A stretch of DNA of 64,000 nt, taken from positions 52,210,218 through 52,274,217 of the forward strand of contig CM060181.1 in the NCBI GenBank assembly GCA_030549775.1, given 5' to 3'. The notes beneath the pieces were generated by a model. That model saw only the letters and a program-made list of their open reading frames with translations, made no database searches and had not been told where the DNA came from. Both the position numbers and the translations under genes were made by a program. Positions within the stretch are counted from its first letter, which is position 1; the number at the start of each line of letters is the position of its first letter. Positions 46,351 to 57,689 of the stretch are shown piece after piece. This DNA comes from Tamarix chinensis. Its lineage: Eukaryota; Streptophyta; Magnoliopsida; Caryophyllales; Tamaricaceae.

Positions 46351-47770
46351 TTGGAATATCTGAATGATGAAAATTAGACAATGGCCATGCAAGATGAGCT
46401 TAACCAATTTTAGAGAAATCAAGTTTAGGAATTATTACCTTAGCCTCTGAATATAAGGACTTAATGGGTATTTAGAAACAAGCTTGATTGTTTGCGAAAG
46501 GATATAACCATGAGAAAGGCAATGATTTTAAGGAAACATTTGTCCCTATAGCTAGACTCAAGGCTATACGTATACTTCTTGCATGTACATCATTTATGTG
46601 CTTTACTTTATATCAAGTAGATGTTAAAAGTGATTTACTTAATGGTTATATTGAATAAGAGGTAGATATTAGGTACACCTTGATTTGAAAATGACACAAA
46701 ACCAAACCATGTTTACAAACTCAATCAGACACTCTATAATTTGAATCAAGCTCTTAGAGCTTGGTATGAAATATTGAGTGAATTTATTTTATAAAAAGGT
46801 TTTAAAATAGGTAAAATTGATAAAAATATTTTTTTTTAAAAACCTAAAAACGAATTAATTCTTGTATAAATATATGTTGATGAAATAATAATCGATGCTA
46901 CTAATGAGTCCATGTGCAAGGACTTTTCTACTTTAATGTGTATTGAGTTTAAAATGAGTATGATGGGTGAATTAACCTACTTCCTTGAACTTCAAATCCA
47001 GAAATAGAAAGAAGGAAATTTTTTTGACCAAGAAAGTACATAGAATAATTTTTGAAAAAAATTGGAATAAATGAGAGCAAGCATTATAGTACTCCCATGA
47101 CCACTATCACAAAACTTGACATAGATGAAAGAGGTAGACAAGGTGATCAAAAGCAATATTGTAGTATGATTGGATCAATTTTTTACATTAATAAATCTAA
47201 ACCTAATATTATGTTTAGTGTATGCTTATGTGCTAGGTTTTAATGTGATCCCAGAAAGTTAAAAAAGAATTTTTAGGTATTTAATTTGAACATATAACTT
47301 AGGATTGTTTTATCCTAGTGATACCCTTCTAGACATTATAAGCCATTCTGATGCTAACTTTATGACATATAGTTTGATAGAAAGAGCACCTCATATACAT
47401 GCTAAATTCTTGGAGAAGGTTTATTTATTTGGAATATCAAGAAACAATCTCGTATCACATTATCTACAATTAAAGTAAAATACATAGAAACTAGTGCTTG
47501 TTATGCACAATTAATCTACATGAAAAATAATAACTAATTGATTCTAGAATAAAAAATGTAAAAAATTCCAATTTAGTGTGATAACACTAGTGCTATATGC
47601 TTCACTAAGAACCACGATCAACACTCTAAGTATAAACATATAGAAATAAGACATTACTTCATGAGGAATCATGTTGAAAAAGGGAATTTTCTTGTGAAGT
47701 TTGTAGATACATTACATCAATGGGAATGCATCTTCTCTAATCCATTGAATGAAAAAAGATTCACAACCAA
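46351..47770 (+). pseudogene. Copia-1 RT and RNase H
   Basis: RT blocks are recognisable around 46380-46900. The catalytic box reads Tyr-Val-Asp-Glu (46873-46884) instead of Tyr-Val-Asp-Asp. Open piece 47052-47243 holds 'HYSTPMTTITKLDIDE' and 'YCSMIGSIFYINKSKPNIMF', the conserved end of RT. RNase H follows with Cys-Asn/Asp-Asn-Thr-Ser-Ala-Ile near 47577 and 'KHIEIRHYFMRNHVEKGNF' near 47633-47692. Order and motifs fit SIRE. Confidence 0.75.
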
Positions 47771-47807
47771 TAATGAAGAACCAAGAATTAAATTTTTCTT
47801 ATGTAAA

Positions 47808-47840
47808 TTATCTCTCTCTCTCTCTCTATCTCTCTCTCTC
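47808..47840. repeat. TC microsatellite at end of pol
   Basis: A (TC)n run broken once by TATC, coding Leu-Ser repeats just after the end of RNase H. Confidence 0.8.
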
Positions 47841-48039
47841 AAAGATGTGAAAATTTTGAACAACATAAGGATAAATCAAGAAATTGATCGAAATCATAAT
47901 ACCATAGCCTAATATTGCATGGCTTAAATTAAAATATTACCTTACATGATAATTGATTATGATGCTAAACTTAATAAAAATATGGAGTCATAATTCATAA
48001 TCTAAAGTGATTTGAGAAAATGAAAAGTATGACTTGGTA

Positions 48040-48300
48040 GGCTAAACTTATTTACTAGTCAATAAACCAGTCAATGAGTTTAGATGACCAATATATCGGT
48101 TCATGTAAAACTAAGGGATAAATTGCTTCTATTTAGTTTTTAACCTAGTTGATACTAGTTGACTGAATTACCAATACCAGTCGACCATTTATATGAACAA
48201 TTAATTGAAATTCTCAAACTAGTTGACTTATTCTAAGAATAGTCAACTAAAGCACAAAACAAGTCAATTAGTCCATCAGACATATAAATAGCCCCTTACT
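48040..48300 (+). promoter_or_regulatory. LTR-like dyad cluster and TATA box inside Copia-1
   Basis: This stretch, between pol and the extra ORF, repeats the architecture of the LTR U3: a cluster of ACTAGTCAATAAACCAGTC / CCAGTCGACC motifs (48045-48270) followed by TATAAATA (48283-48290) and AGCCCCTTACT. The ORF start candidate lies about 415 bp further on (48706). I infer an internal promoter for the extra ORF. Confidence 0.5.
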
Positions 48301-48705
48301 TATTTAACTAAACCCACAACCCTAGTTTTCCTGAACCTTTAAAATTCTCTTCACACTCTCTCCTCTTTCTCAGTCAAAGATTTTGATAATCATCAAATCA
48401 CACCAAATTAAACATCATAGAATTAAATAGATGACCCATAGTTAATTCTCGATAGAAATCAACATCAATTTCATCATTGATTGTCCAAATTTGGAGTAAG
48501 ATCACACAAACTCTAAGTTTGTCATTTTCCAATCTTATTTAAAGTTGACTCAATCTAAGGCTCAATTAGAGTTCTATTAATACTCCACTAGATATTTCTT
48601 AACTAAGGATGCATTGTTTTATCATTTTTCATCAATTATGAAAATTTCTCAACTTAAGGATTCCACATATTCTCTGATTTCAAATTTAAATCTTTGTGTT
48701 ACCAT

Positions 48706-49616
48706 GACTAAAAGAAAAATCATTTCTTTAAGAACCTTTCAAGGGGGTGCTACTCCTGTCTTAACCAAATGAGCTCATACCTAAATAAGACATTCCACAT
48801 GGATGACCATTCCAATTGAGAACCCCTCTACTTCACTATGTTCCTTTATATCATAGGCATCTTATTCTTCATAATCCTCTTCCTCTTCCTCTTCTTTAGA
48901 AGAAGATAAGCCCCCATCTCAGCCTCCATCTAGGCTCACAACTCCTTCCTTGCCCATAATGACAACCAGTCTCTCTTCCACTCAATTAGCAAGAACCATA
49001 GAGGCATACCATCTAAAGTAAGTGCGTTGACATTATATGATGCACCAAGAAGCTCAAAATTCCTTTTATCTAGTCTCTTTCTAATCTCCATCTTCTTCCT
49101 CTCTTCAGTTTTTATGATCCAGTTTACTCTAACTTTATTCTCCTCTTCTATATGAACCTTATGGTTCATGTTCTAGGATTGACCATCACCACTCACGTAT
49201 TAGGCATCCCTATAGTGGTGGATGAGTAAAGGCTAGCAAAGATACTAGAAATCAATCATGATATAACCACTAGCATGAAATATATATAGTGCATAGAACC
49301 TAGGATTCCCAATGATATTCTCTCTAACATGTAAAATCGCTACTTCCTATTTGGTGGGACTACCAACTCTTATTACCTACCATCCTTCAAGAGGGTGTGT
49401 CACTACTTGGTATACTCTATTCTTTTCCCACGGGTAGAATAACAGATGGATATTACCTTAAAGGATTGGTATGGGGTTAACCAAATTCTATTCTCTACTC
49501 ATATATTATTTGGGGTTGATATCTTTTACCACATGTCCCACATGGATGGCCATAAATAGGAGTCTCTTGGTAATGACTCACTAATTATGCATATTCTTAT
49601 GACTTTAGAGTTAAAA
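48706..49616 (+). pseudogene. Copia-1 extra ORF after pol, first part
   Basis: From ATG 48706 the frame opens 'MTKRKIISLRTFQGGATPVL', continues into a Ser-rich then Glu/Pro-rich tract (48880-48940, SSSSSSSLEEDKPPSQPP), and later, in another frame, 'VLGIPIVVDE' and 'RLAKILEINHDITTS' (49185-49262). This resembles the long extra protein encoded after pol in SIRE-type elements (often called env-like). I see no convincing signal peptide or membrane segment, so no envelope role is claimed. It is broken by stops and cut by D2. Confidence 0.6.
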
Positions 49617-50583
49617 TGATGCAAGGGAAAACACTTAAGATTTGGCATTCATCATTGTGGAAAAAAATGTTCTTCATTTATAAAGGATCTCCCACAAAAT
49701 TAAAGACAAACAGATGGTTACTTTGCTAGTAAGAGAAGAAACGTACCATATAAGTTACTAGGCGTATATGTGTGTGTGCATCGCATGAATAGAGTGCATA
49801 GCTACGTGCATGGGGGAAATAATATGCAGCTTGGATGTGCATATTCATTTATTTAGTTAATTAATTAATTAATTAATTAGTAGAGTTAGAGATTAGCTAG
49901 AGAATAAAGTATCATAAATCTACCTTTTTGAAGAATATTCTATATTCTAGTAACTTTTAGCTAGGTATCCTTTGAAGAATTATACCTTTTATCTAGTATC
50001 TTGTAATCAGTAGCCTTGGCTATATAAAGCCATAGAACCCATGATTTGATATACATTAAGATTGAATTGAAGTTGAATGCAACTTACAAGTAATAAATTA
50101 TATGTGAGTTCATTTCAAGTTTAATCGAATATATGTGAATGATTAATCTTGAGACCCTTCATCTCTTTTTTTTTTGTGAATTAGATATTAAGTACTATAT
50201 TTTCTAATATCCAAAACTCATATCTTCCATCCATATTCATCATCCAAACACATCCCAAAATCAAAGCCCTAATTTGAAACCCTAACTCTAACCCATGAAT
50301 TCTACTATTCTCAAACCCTAATCATTGAACCATCAACATCATCATTTAGTCATTATTGAATCATTATCATCATCATCATCTCATCAACTTCGAACCATCA
50401 TCATCATTCATCCATCACCACTAAATCATCATCACCATCATCGAATCATCATCTTCATTATTCTACCTTATTTGAATCCTTACATCATTTATTCATCACC
50501 TTGGTGACTTATTCTTACTAATTAGAACATAATTGAGCATTAGTTTTTACATAATTGATAATTCCATATTTCCACACACATCA
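49617..50583 (+). mobile_element. Solo LTR 'D2' (967 bp)
   Basis: Starts TGATGCAAGGGAAA, ends CCACACACATCA; flanks TAAAA (49612-49616) and CAAAA (50584-50588). It matches D1 throughout: TATATAAAG box (50021-50029), the 'CCCTTCATCTCTTTTTTTTT' block and AAACCCTAACTCTAACCC (50278-50295), then CATCATC repeats. An ATTA run sits at 49856-49880. Confidence 0.85.
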
Positions 50584-51420
50584 CAAAATTGGGAATTTTT
50601 TAGCCATCCCACTTTGACTACATAAAGGGCTTAAAATTTTTGATGTTGTACCCTGGGAGGGATAGGGTATCAGATGAGTGCTAATGGACTGAACCTTAAG
50701 CTTACATCAAAGGCCTGTGATTCTCTTCTTTGCAATGCTCACATCCCTACCTTATCCAGACCACAACCTCCTTAAAATGAGGATGATGATCTTTTGCCAC
50801 CATTAGATGATCCTATGGCTCTGAATGAAATTCCTTTCATACCTGGAGGAGCCTTCATATCTACAGAAACACCCTCCATGTCCACTATTGCATCCCCATC
50901 TCCCAAGTAACTCCCATTTCTACTAATTTAGGTTATGTGACGCACGATAGTATCCATGAGCAACTTCTTACTGTGGTTGTCCTATTGACAACCATAGAGA
51001 GGCATCAAAGTGTATTATAGATTGAGTTACACATAATTTTTTCATAGATATAGTTATACTTTATGCCACATCAACAGGATGGCATAGACACAGACCCAAG
51101 TGTTGATGTTTTTCCTCCACCCTATGATCTAGTCCTTGATAAGTCTCTTTCTAAGGCAACTCAGATTGGTCATTCATTAGTCGAGACTACTGACTTTGAG
51201 GATACCAAGAGTGAGGACCTTCTCCCATTGTCCATACCATCGATCACTACTTTAGCTGCTCCACCCCACCCACCCACCCACCCACCCACCCACCCACCTC
51301 TAATCTTTCTTGAGCTTGTGATGCTATATATCTACTCTTTTTTTACCATAAAAGTAGAAAATTCTTTAGGCTTATACTTTTTTTTATATGTACTATATCT
51401 CTTGTCTTGCTAAATGCTTA
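50584..51420 (+). pseudogene. Copia-1 extra ORF, second part
   Basis: After D2 the coding-like sequence resumes. 51063-51413 is open for 116 codons: an acidic, Pro-rich segment ('DPSVDVFPPPYDLVLDKSL') followed by Pro-Thr-His repeats encoded by a CCCA microsatellite (51263-51299). The end of the ORF is uncertain. Confidence 0.5.
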
Positions 51421-51830
51421 TGATTAATGAGATATTAAGTTTTTTTTATAAGTTTTGTGTATCATTTATATTTGCATATCTTGATCATTATTTACTAATA
51501 TATTCTTTTATGTTATCTAATATAAGATTGTTGCTTATGCATCACTTTAGGGAGAGTCTTTCCCATCTTTCCTTTATACGTATCTTTTCATTACCACTTA
51601 TATACACTAGTTTAGGGGGAGAGTTCCCTTAGGATCTCGAGATTTGTCTCTCATTTGCTTATAGGTTACACTTTCTTCTCACTTTTCATTGATGACAAAA
51701 GGGGGATACAATCAAGAAGCTCAAATTAAGGATATATAATTAATAAATGAATAAGGATTTGGTAAAATTTGTATCCAATTCATTTTCATTATCCTTTAAC
51801 ATTAGCAATTATGTAATTTTTTTTTATCAT
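51421..51830. other. Copia-1 region between extra ORF and 3' LTR
   Basis: AT-rich. It includes GACAAAAGGGGGATACAATCAAG (about 51694), a purine block of the sort found ahead of the 3' LTR in SIRE-type elements, and the terminal purine tract CAAAATGGGGAGA (51831-51843). No coding sequence. Confidence 0.5.
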
Positions 51831-51843
51831 CAAAATGGGGAGA
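51831..51843 (+). promoter_or_regulatory. Polypurine tract of Copia-1
   Basis: CAAAATGGGGAGA immediately before the 3' LTR start TATTGACCTTATAGG. Confidence 0.75.
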
Positions 51844-51844
51844 T

Positions 51845-53585
51845 TATTGACCTTATAGGTTGAAAAATATCATTGTCCTTTTTTGAGATGATAACAAATG
51901 GATCTTGAGAACTATGGTGTTTTCTGAATTATGTATGTAATATGATTGATGAATAAAGAGATCTAAACACACTTACTCAAATCATTTCTCTAATGTACAA
52001 TTTAAAAGAGCAATAAATTTTTAAAGCAAAAAAGAACCAAAACTTAATTTTTAAGGATCATATTTCTAAATTCTTAGGTTTTTTATAAATAAATAAGTTG
52101 AGTAATTTCACTTTTTGATCAAAACTCTTTAAAAAGGTTTTAAAACACTTAATTTAAATTCTCTTCATAAGAATTTATGGTTGATTTCAATTTCTAATTC
52201 TTTTAAAGCTTTTTTAACTTGTTTTTTTGGTTCCAAGCAAAACCAAATGATAGTTCTCAAGACTGATCAACTAGTTTAATTTAATTAATAGCATGAAACA
52301 AGTTAAACTCAAAAATATTAAATGGTATTGTAAAACTCTCATCTGGTTTGACTAACTAGTCCATGGGTTTTACTCTTAAAAAACTTATTCGTCTCTATTT
52401 AAACTCATCAACTTGTTTCGCTAAACCAATTAACTAGTTGGAGGACACCAATTGACTGGTTTGCCAACTAATCTATGGGATTCACTCCTAAAAAACTCCA
52501 TTTGACTCTGTTTAAATTTGCCGACTGATTTTGCCAAACTAATCTTCTAGCTTGAGAAAATAAATTGACGAGTTTGACCACCTAGCGTATGGGTTTCACT
52601 TCTATAGAAACCTAGCTAACTTTATTTAAACTCATTGACTGGTTTTTCCAAACCGATTGATTAGTTTCAATAAACCAATCAATTAGTTTCATGAACGCAT
52701 CAACTAGTTTATTAAACCATGACACCATTCATATATGTTCATATGACCAATTGTGTAGTACACATAAGTGATTGAACGTTTTCAAAAAAACTATAGAATG
52801 GTTTATGTAATGGTAATTTTTCATTTTTGTACTGAACATAAATAGTAAACTCATCTTAACCATCAATCAACTAGCTGTATATCTAAGCGACTTGTTCAGT
52901 CATACTAATTAAATGATGAACATTAACTACTGGTTTTCTATCCATTCGGCAATAAATCTTTTTATGGGTTTTGGGTGTAAAAGCTATGTGATGAGGGCGA
53001 TCCTTAGAAATATGCTCCCTCATCATGTATTACAACAAATTTTCTATGCCATTCACTGTGCAACTAATCATTCACTCTTAAATTCTTTAATTTCTCATTA
53101 AAAATCCCTTAACTTTTAAATTTAGAGTTTTTATTGAAAATTATTCATTGCTCACTTCTCTTAGATAGAAATGATCTTTAATTGTACAAATAGTTAGATT
53201 ACTTCTCATCCAAAGTTCTACACATTCATACCTTTTATTCTTGGTGAGAATTAATTATAATCACAACCACCTTACAAAATTCATTAGAAAGGGGTTAGTG
53301 AGTGTTTTCCTATCATTATTAAGAGATTTGTGTGGAGAGTGTAGAGAAGATAAGTAGGTCAATTAGTAAAATATTTCTTAGAGGGTCATTGAGAATAAGG
53401 CTCATAAATTGAGAGAAGAGTGATCATAAATAAAAAAAACTTTGCTATTCAAAATTCAAAAGGAAATTTTTTTTGGTAATGGATGTGGAGAGTAATTTGC
53501 TCTTTATTCACTCTATGTTGTGTGTAAATTTTATATTTGTCATTTTAATTAAAAAGAAAATATTCATGCATCTAGAGTTCTTTCT
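51845..53585 (+). repeat. Copia-1 3' LTR
   Basis: Starts TATTGACCTTATAGG, with TG changed to TA. It is collinear with the 5' LTR through ATCTAAACACACTTACTCAAAT and three ~114-bp units at about 52330-52700. 1741 bp against 1649 bp. Many point differences and indels between the two LTRs indicate an old insertion. Confidence 0.85.
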
Positions 53586-55588
53586 GTTATAATTTTGCAT
53601 TCTTGAGACTTCCGAGCTACTTTTTTCTATCAAACATTGTTGAATATTGAGATTATTACTTTTTTGTTTGAGTCTCTTAAGAATTTGTTTTAAAATTCAA
53701 ACCAACATTTTGGCAAAAATACTCTATTCTTGCCCTAATTTGCCTTATTTTATTATTTTGAGTTCCGTTAAGTCCTTTCTGGTTAAGTAAATGTCACAAA
53801 AAATTGGAGATCATATTATTTTAGTATTTTAGAGGTAATAATAATCCAAAAATATTCCATTATCATTCAGATCATTTTCAGAGTATTTTTTATAGTATTG
53901 GACACAGAGTATTTTTTATAGTATTGGACACATATACTCTTTCTTTGTTTATAGTTACCTTTGGTGAGAATGGTTTATAGCCAATCATTATTGATAAGGA
54001 TGGATGTAAGCCACCGATTTGTATCCCTTGGGCTACAATCACCTTGACTTGTTGTGTCAAGTTTGGTTTTTTCCTTCTTAAGCACCATTTTACCTTTTCA
54101 CCCTTTATACACTACATTAAGTTTCCTACATTCTATTTTTATTCTCCTCCACTTGTTTTGTTTGGGTGAGAACAAGCTTAGGAGCCTCCTAGGAAGCTAA
54201 ATTTTGTGGTTCCCCTCCCCTCTTTGTAACATTAAATATTTTTCAAAAATATGTTATGAAAACTTAAGCCTTAAGTCTTTAACACTTAATTAATAATTGA
54301 GGTATGATTCTTTTTCTTGCTCCCTCACCACCAAAACCTTTCTATCGTCCACTTCCCTCATTTTTGATACTTTATTGGCCATTAACCACCATTTTTGAAG
54401 CTTGATCTTTCTTCCAAACTTTTTGGATAAGTTCATTAATTCTTCCTCTTTAATCTCATCTCCTTTGTTATGATTTTTTTACACCAGTTTCCTTAATCAT
54501 TTCTATGGTTGTTCTTGGCTGTATTTTACCATTTCCTTAATGATAAAGATTGAGATTGAAGGTAAACCTCCAAAACCATAAGTAAATAGAATTTATATGT
54601 ATTATACGCTATTTTTTGTAATTTGTAGAAGAATTTTCATATATGACATGCTTTAATTTGAGTAATTTTACATGCTCTAATTTATAATTGAATATTTGGA
54701 AGGTGTATATGTTTGGGATCATATTTTTGATGTTCTTTATTTATAATTGATATGTATTATATGCTATATTTTGTAATTTGTAGATGAATTTTCATATATT
54801 CCCTAATTATTATAAGTGTATTAGTAAAACACAAAAATGAGTAAAATACCTCTAAAAGGGTTTAATGGGCTCTACAAGTTAATGCTTGACCTCAACCTTT
54901 GACTTTTGACTATTTTACTCTCATGAATAACTACTAAGTAAGAATGGTAAATCTTGGTAGAATAGTAATTTACGGTAATAAAATCTTTTTTTCATTTTTT
55001 TCTTTTAAGCTTATCGATACAAAATTATATTACCCATCATCTATAAATAGTGATATTCGTGAATAGTTATTTTTTCAGAATTTGATGTATGACCTTATTT
55101 TGAATTAGTTATGCTAAATATATTTGAGTTTGTTTTTCTTTTTAAGTTTTGGTAATAATATTAAAGAGTAGTTTTGGTGCTTTTACCCTAATTTTAAGGT
55201 ATCTGTACATGTGGAGTAGGTTTCACACCCTTAAATTGTATTATAGTAAATAATTAACAAGCAATGAATAAATAAAGTCAATTAGGTTGGCCGTAAGCAA
55301 CTAGCAGTTGAATTATGAGTAATTGGGCAAGGAAGTTTTGAGTTATTACGTGTCAGCATCTATATTTCATTGGCGAATAAGAAATTACTCTTGAATAAAA
55401 GACTAATTATTGAAGTGGAAGATCTTGAGTTGGAAATGTGAAAATATTTAGGGTTATCCACTTTAAAGATGAGCTAGTAGTCCTCAAATTAGTTTACTCT
55501 CACTAGTGTGCCTTAGAGCCCCAATAAGGCCCTAGTTTACTCTATAGGTAATCTAGAGACCTTATAGGGGGTATTGATACTTATGGTA
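53586..55588 (+). repeat. LTR B3, continuation
   Basis: Resumes the B1 sequence at the block matching 32625 onward (CATTCTTGAGACTTCC). It follows through GTAAGCCACC-ATTTG-ATCCCTTGG and AAGTGGAAGATCTTGAGTTGG, and stops at 55588 where Copia-3 starts. It contains a short direct duplication, ACAGAGTATTTTTTATAGTATTGGACAC-like, at about 53877-53932. Confidence 0.75.
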
Positions 55589-56134
55589 TGGCGAAAATTG
55601 TGTAGATTTAGCAAGATCCACATCAGATCGATATTAACAAGATTATGCACAATTGAAAACACACATATAAAATAGAATAATTTAGGAAAAAGTAGAGATC
55701 TTATTTGTGCTCTTTTGTAATTACAATATGATTAAATCCATTAATCACTCAATTACACAAATCAATAATTCAGTTTGAAGGGAGAATTAAATGTAGAAGA
55801 ATAAGAATCTAGGTCACACAAAACTTGATGGCTAGGGTTTCAACATATCTCTTTTTATATAAAGAAGAAACCCTATAGAGTAAAACAATGTGTTTTGGAA
55901 ATAAGAAAAAAACACAGTCCGTATTTTGGAAACATGGTATCCTTGTGTTTATTTTATTACCTTCAACCTTTGCTCAACAAACACATGAAAAATAATTCAC
56001 ACTAACACAGTTCATGTAGACTTACACCCCCTAGTGTTTAACATGTATCACTCCAAATGTCACCATACTTCTCCAACACATGCATAAACCAACACAATGT
56101 TATGTTGTACTCAAATATCTAGTCAATTCTCACA
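55589..56134 (-). repeat. Copia-3 3' LTR
   Basis: On the minus strand it runs TGTGAGAATTGACTAG... to ...ATTTTCGCCA. It is preceded on that strand by the polypurine tract CAAGGGGAAGAAT. A TATATAAA-type box (minus, around 55855) and AAACCCTAGCCATCAAG are shared with the Copia-2 LTR. Confidence 0.8.
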
Positions 56135-56147
56135 ATTCTTCCCCTTG
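56135..56147 (-). promoter_or_regulatory. Polypurine tract of Copia-3
   Basis: On the minus strand AAGGGGAAGAAT sits directly before the LTR start TGTGAG. Confidence 0.75.
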
Positions 56148-56199
56148 ATGTAGTATTTGTGTCATATAACATATAAATTAATCTATTAAAACCCTATTC

Positions 56200-57680
56200 C
56201 AACAAAGGACCTTATTACCTATTAACACCAAACAAATCCAAGAAACACTTGAAATTACCAACAGTTAGTGGCTTCATTAACATCTTAGCTAGATTATCCA
56301 AAGTATCTACCTTTTCTAATACAACTTTGCCTACAGTAATAGTACCCTAGATAAAGTGATACCTAATGTCAATATGCTTCATTCAACGTTGGAAAGAAAT
56401 TCGATTCTTCCCTAAATAGATAGCACTATGGCTATCACCACAAACAACTAGAGCACCATGACCAAATCCCAATTCTTGTATTAATCCACCAAGTTGTAAG
56501 GTTTCCTAAAAAGCTTTTGTCATAGCCATATACTTTAACTCATTCATAGACAAAGCCTTCACATCCTGTAATAAAGATCTCTAGCTAATAGCTGAACTAC
56601 CAAGAAAGAAAATATATTCACTGGTAGATCTCCTTTTATCAAGGTCTCCACCATAATTAGAGTCCACGAACCTAACAACCAAATCAGTTGATCTTCCATA
56701 CTCAATACAAACTGATGTCATTTCCTTAAAGTATTTAAGGATCTATTTCACTTCTTTCCAGTGAGCCTTTCCATATTTTTCCATATATTGACTCATAACA
56801 CTAATAACTTGCATACTATTAGACTGAATACACACCATAGCGTACATGATACAACCAACAACATTCAAATCTATAACAGTAGAAAGAACTCATCTTCCTT
56901 TTTGGATTTAGGAACATCCAAAGTAGGCAATATGAAGGATTAGAAAATGGAGTACTAATCGTCTTAGCATCCATCATATGACATCTCTCTAGCACCTTGT
57001 TCACATAGGACTCCTATGACAAGTATAACTACTTGTGCTCATGGTTTCTAATGATCTCCATGTCAAGAATCCTCTTTGTAAATCTAAGATCCTTCATCTC
57101 TAACTGACTCTTTAACATTGAATTCACCTTATCAACATCAGACATATCTTTTTTTACAATAAGCATATCATCACCATATAGCACAAGATACACAAAGATC
57201 CACTCTCTACCTCCTTCAAGTACACACATCCATCATACTCACTCCTAGAGAAACCATGCTCAAGCAAAAACTGATCAAATCATTTATACAACTATCTAGG
57301 AGAATTATTTAAACCATATAGTGATCTCTTTAACAATCACACATGATCACGCATTCCCTCAACCACAAATCCATCGGGTTGTGGAATTTAAATCTCCTCC
57401 TCGAGCCCACCATGAAAAAATGCAGTTTTAACATCCAACTACTCCAACTCAAAGTTATGCATGGCCATAATCACAAGTAAGGTACGAATAGAAATATGTC
57501 AAACCATAGTAAAAAAATGCCTTATTATAGTCCATGCTTAAAATCTGATTGAATTGACATGAAACAAAACAAGCCTTATACATTGGTCTCTTGACCCCTA
57601 GAGCTCCCTGTTTGAACTTGTATACCCATTTGCAATCAACAATCTTTTTCTTACTTGGTGCCTTCACAAGTTCCCATGTC
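56200..57680 (-). pseudogene. Copia-3 RT and RNase H
   Basis: Minus-strand reading: 'KKKIVDCKWVYKFKQGALGV' (57650-57590) opens RT. The catalytic box is Tyr-Gly-Asp-Asp (57178-57167) within 'LVLYGDDMLIVKKDM', where copia elements have Tyr-Val-Asp-Asp. 'VLERCHMMDAKTISTPF' is at 56998-56948. RNase H decays between 56700 and 56230. Open pieces are 57455-57667, 57029-57229 and 56819-57004. Stops and frameshifts separate them. Confidence 0.8.
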
Positions 57681-57689
57681 TAATTCTTC

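Larger units (their letters stand above)
41220..53585 (+). mobile_element. Copia-1: SIRE-type Ty1/copia retrotransposon
   Basis: Complete in outline: 5' LTR 41220-42868, primer site, gag-pol (42934-47770), a roughly 3-kb region with an extra ORF after pol, polypurine tract and 3' LTR 51845-53585. Flanks CTTAT/GTTAT (41215-41219, 53586-53590). The uninterrupted LTR B1 shows the pre-insertion sequence CCTTTCTTAC...CATGAGACTTCC. Large size, several zinc knuckles and an extra ORF after pol are typical of the SIRE lineage (family knowledge). Solo LTR D2 was inserted later. Confidence 0.85.
32459..55588 (+). mobile_element. Tandem non-autonomous LTR element B (LTR-IN-LTR-IN-LTR)
   Basis: Three LTR copies (B1, B2, B3) alternate with two homologous short internal regions (684 and 650 bp), all in plus orientation and without target duplications between them. 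Neither internal region has a coding frame. Large LTRs with a small non-coding interior fit a LARD-like non-autonomous element. B2 and B3 carry later insertions (D1, Copia-1, Copia-3). B3 runs to the Copia-3 insertion at 55589 and should continue beyond the window. Confidence 0.8.

Noticed and set aside
48706..51420. Calling the extra ORF of Copia-1 an envelope gene
   Set aside because: No signal peptide, transmembrane segment or fusion-type feature can be read in the broken frames; position after pol alone is not enough.
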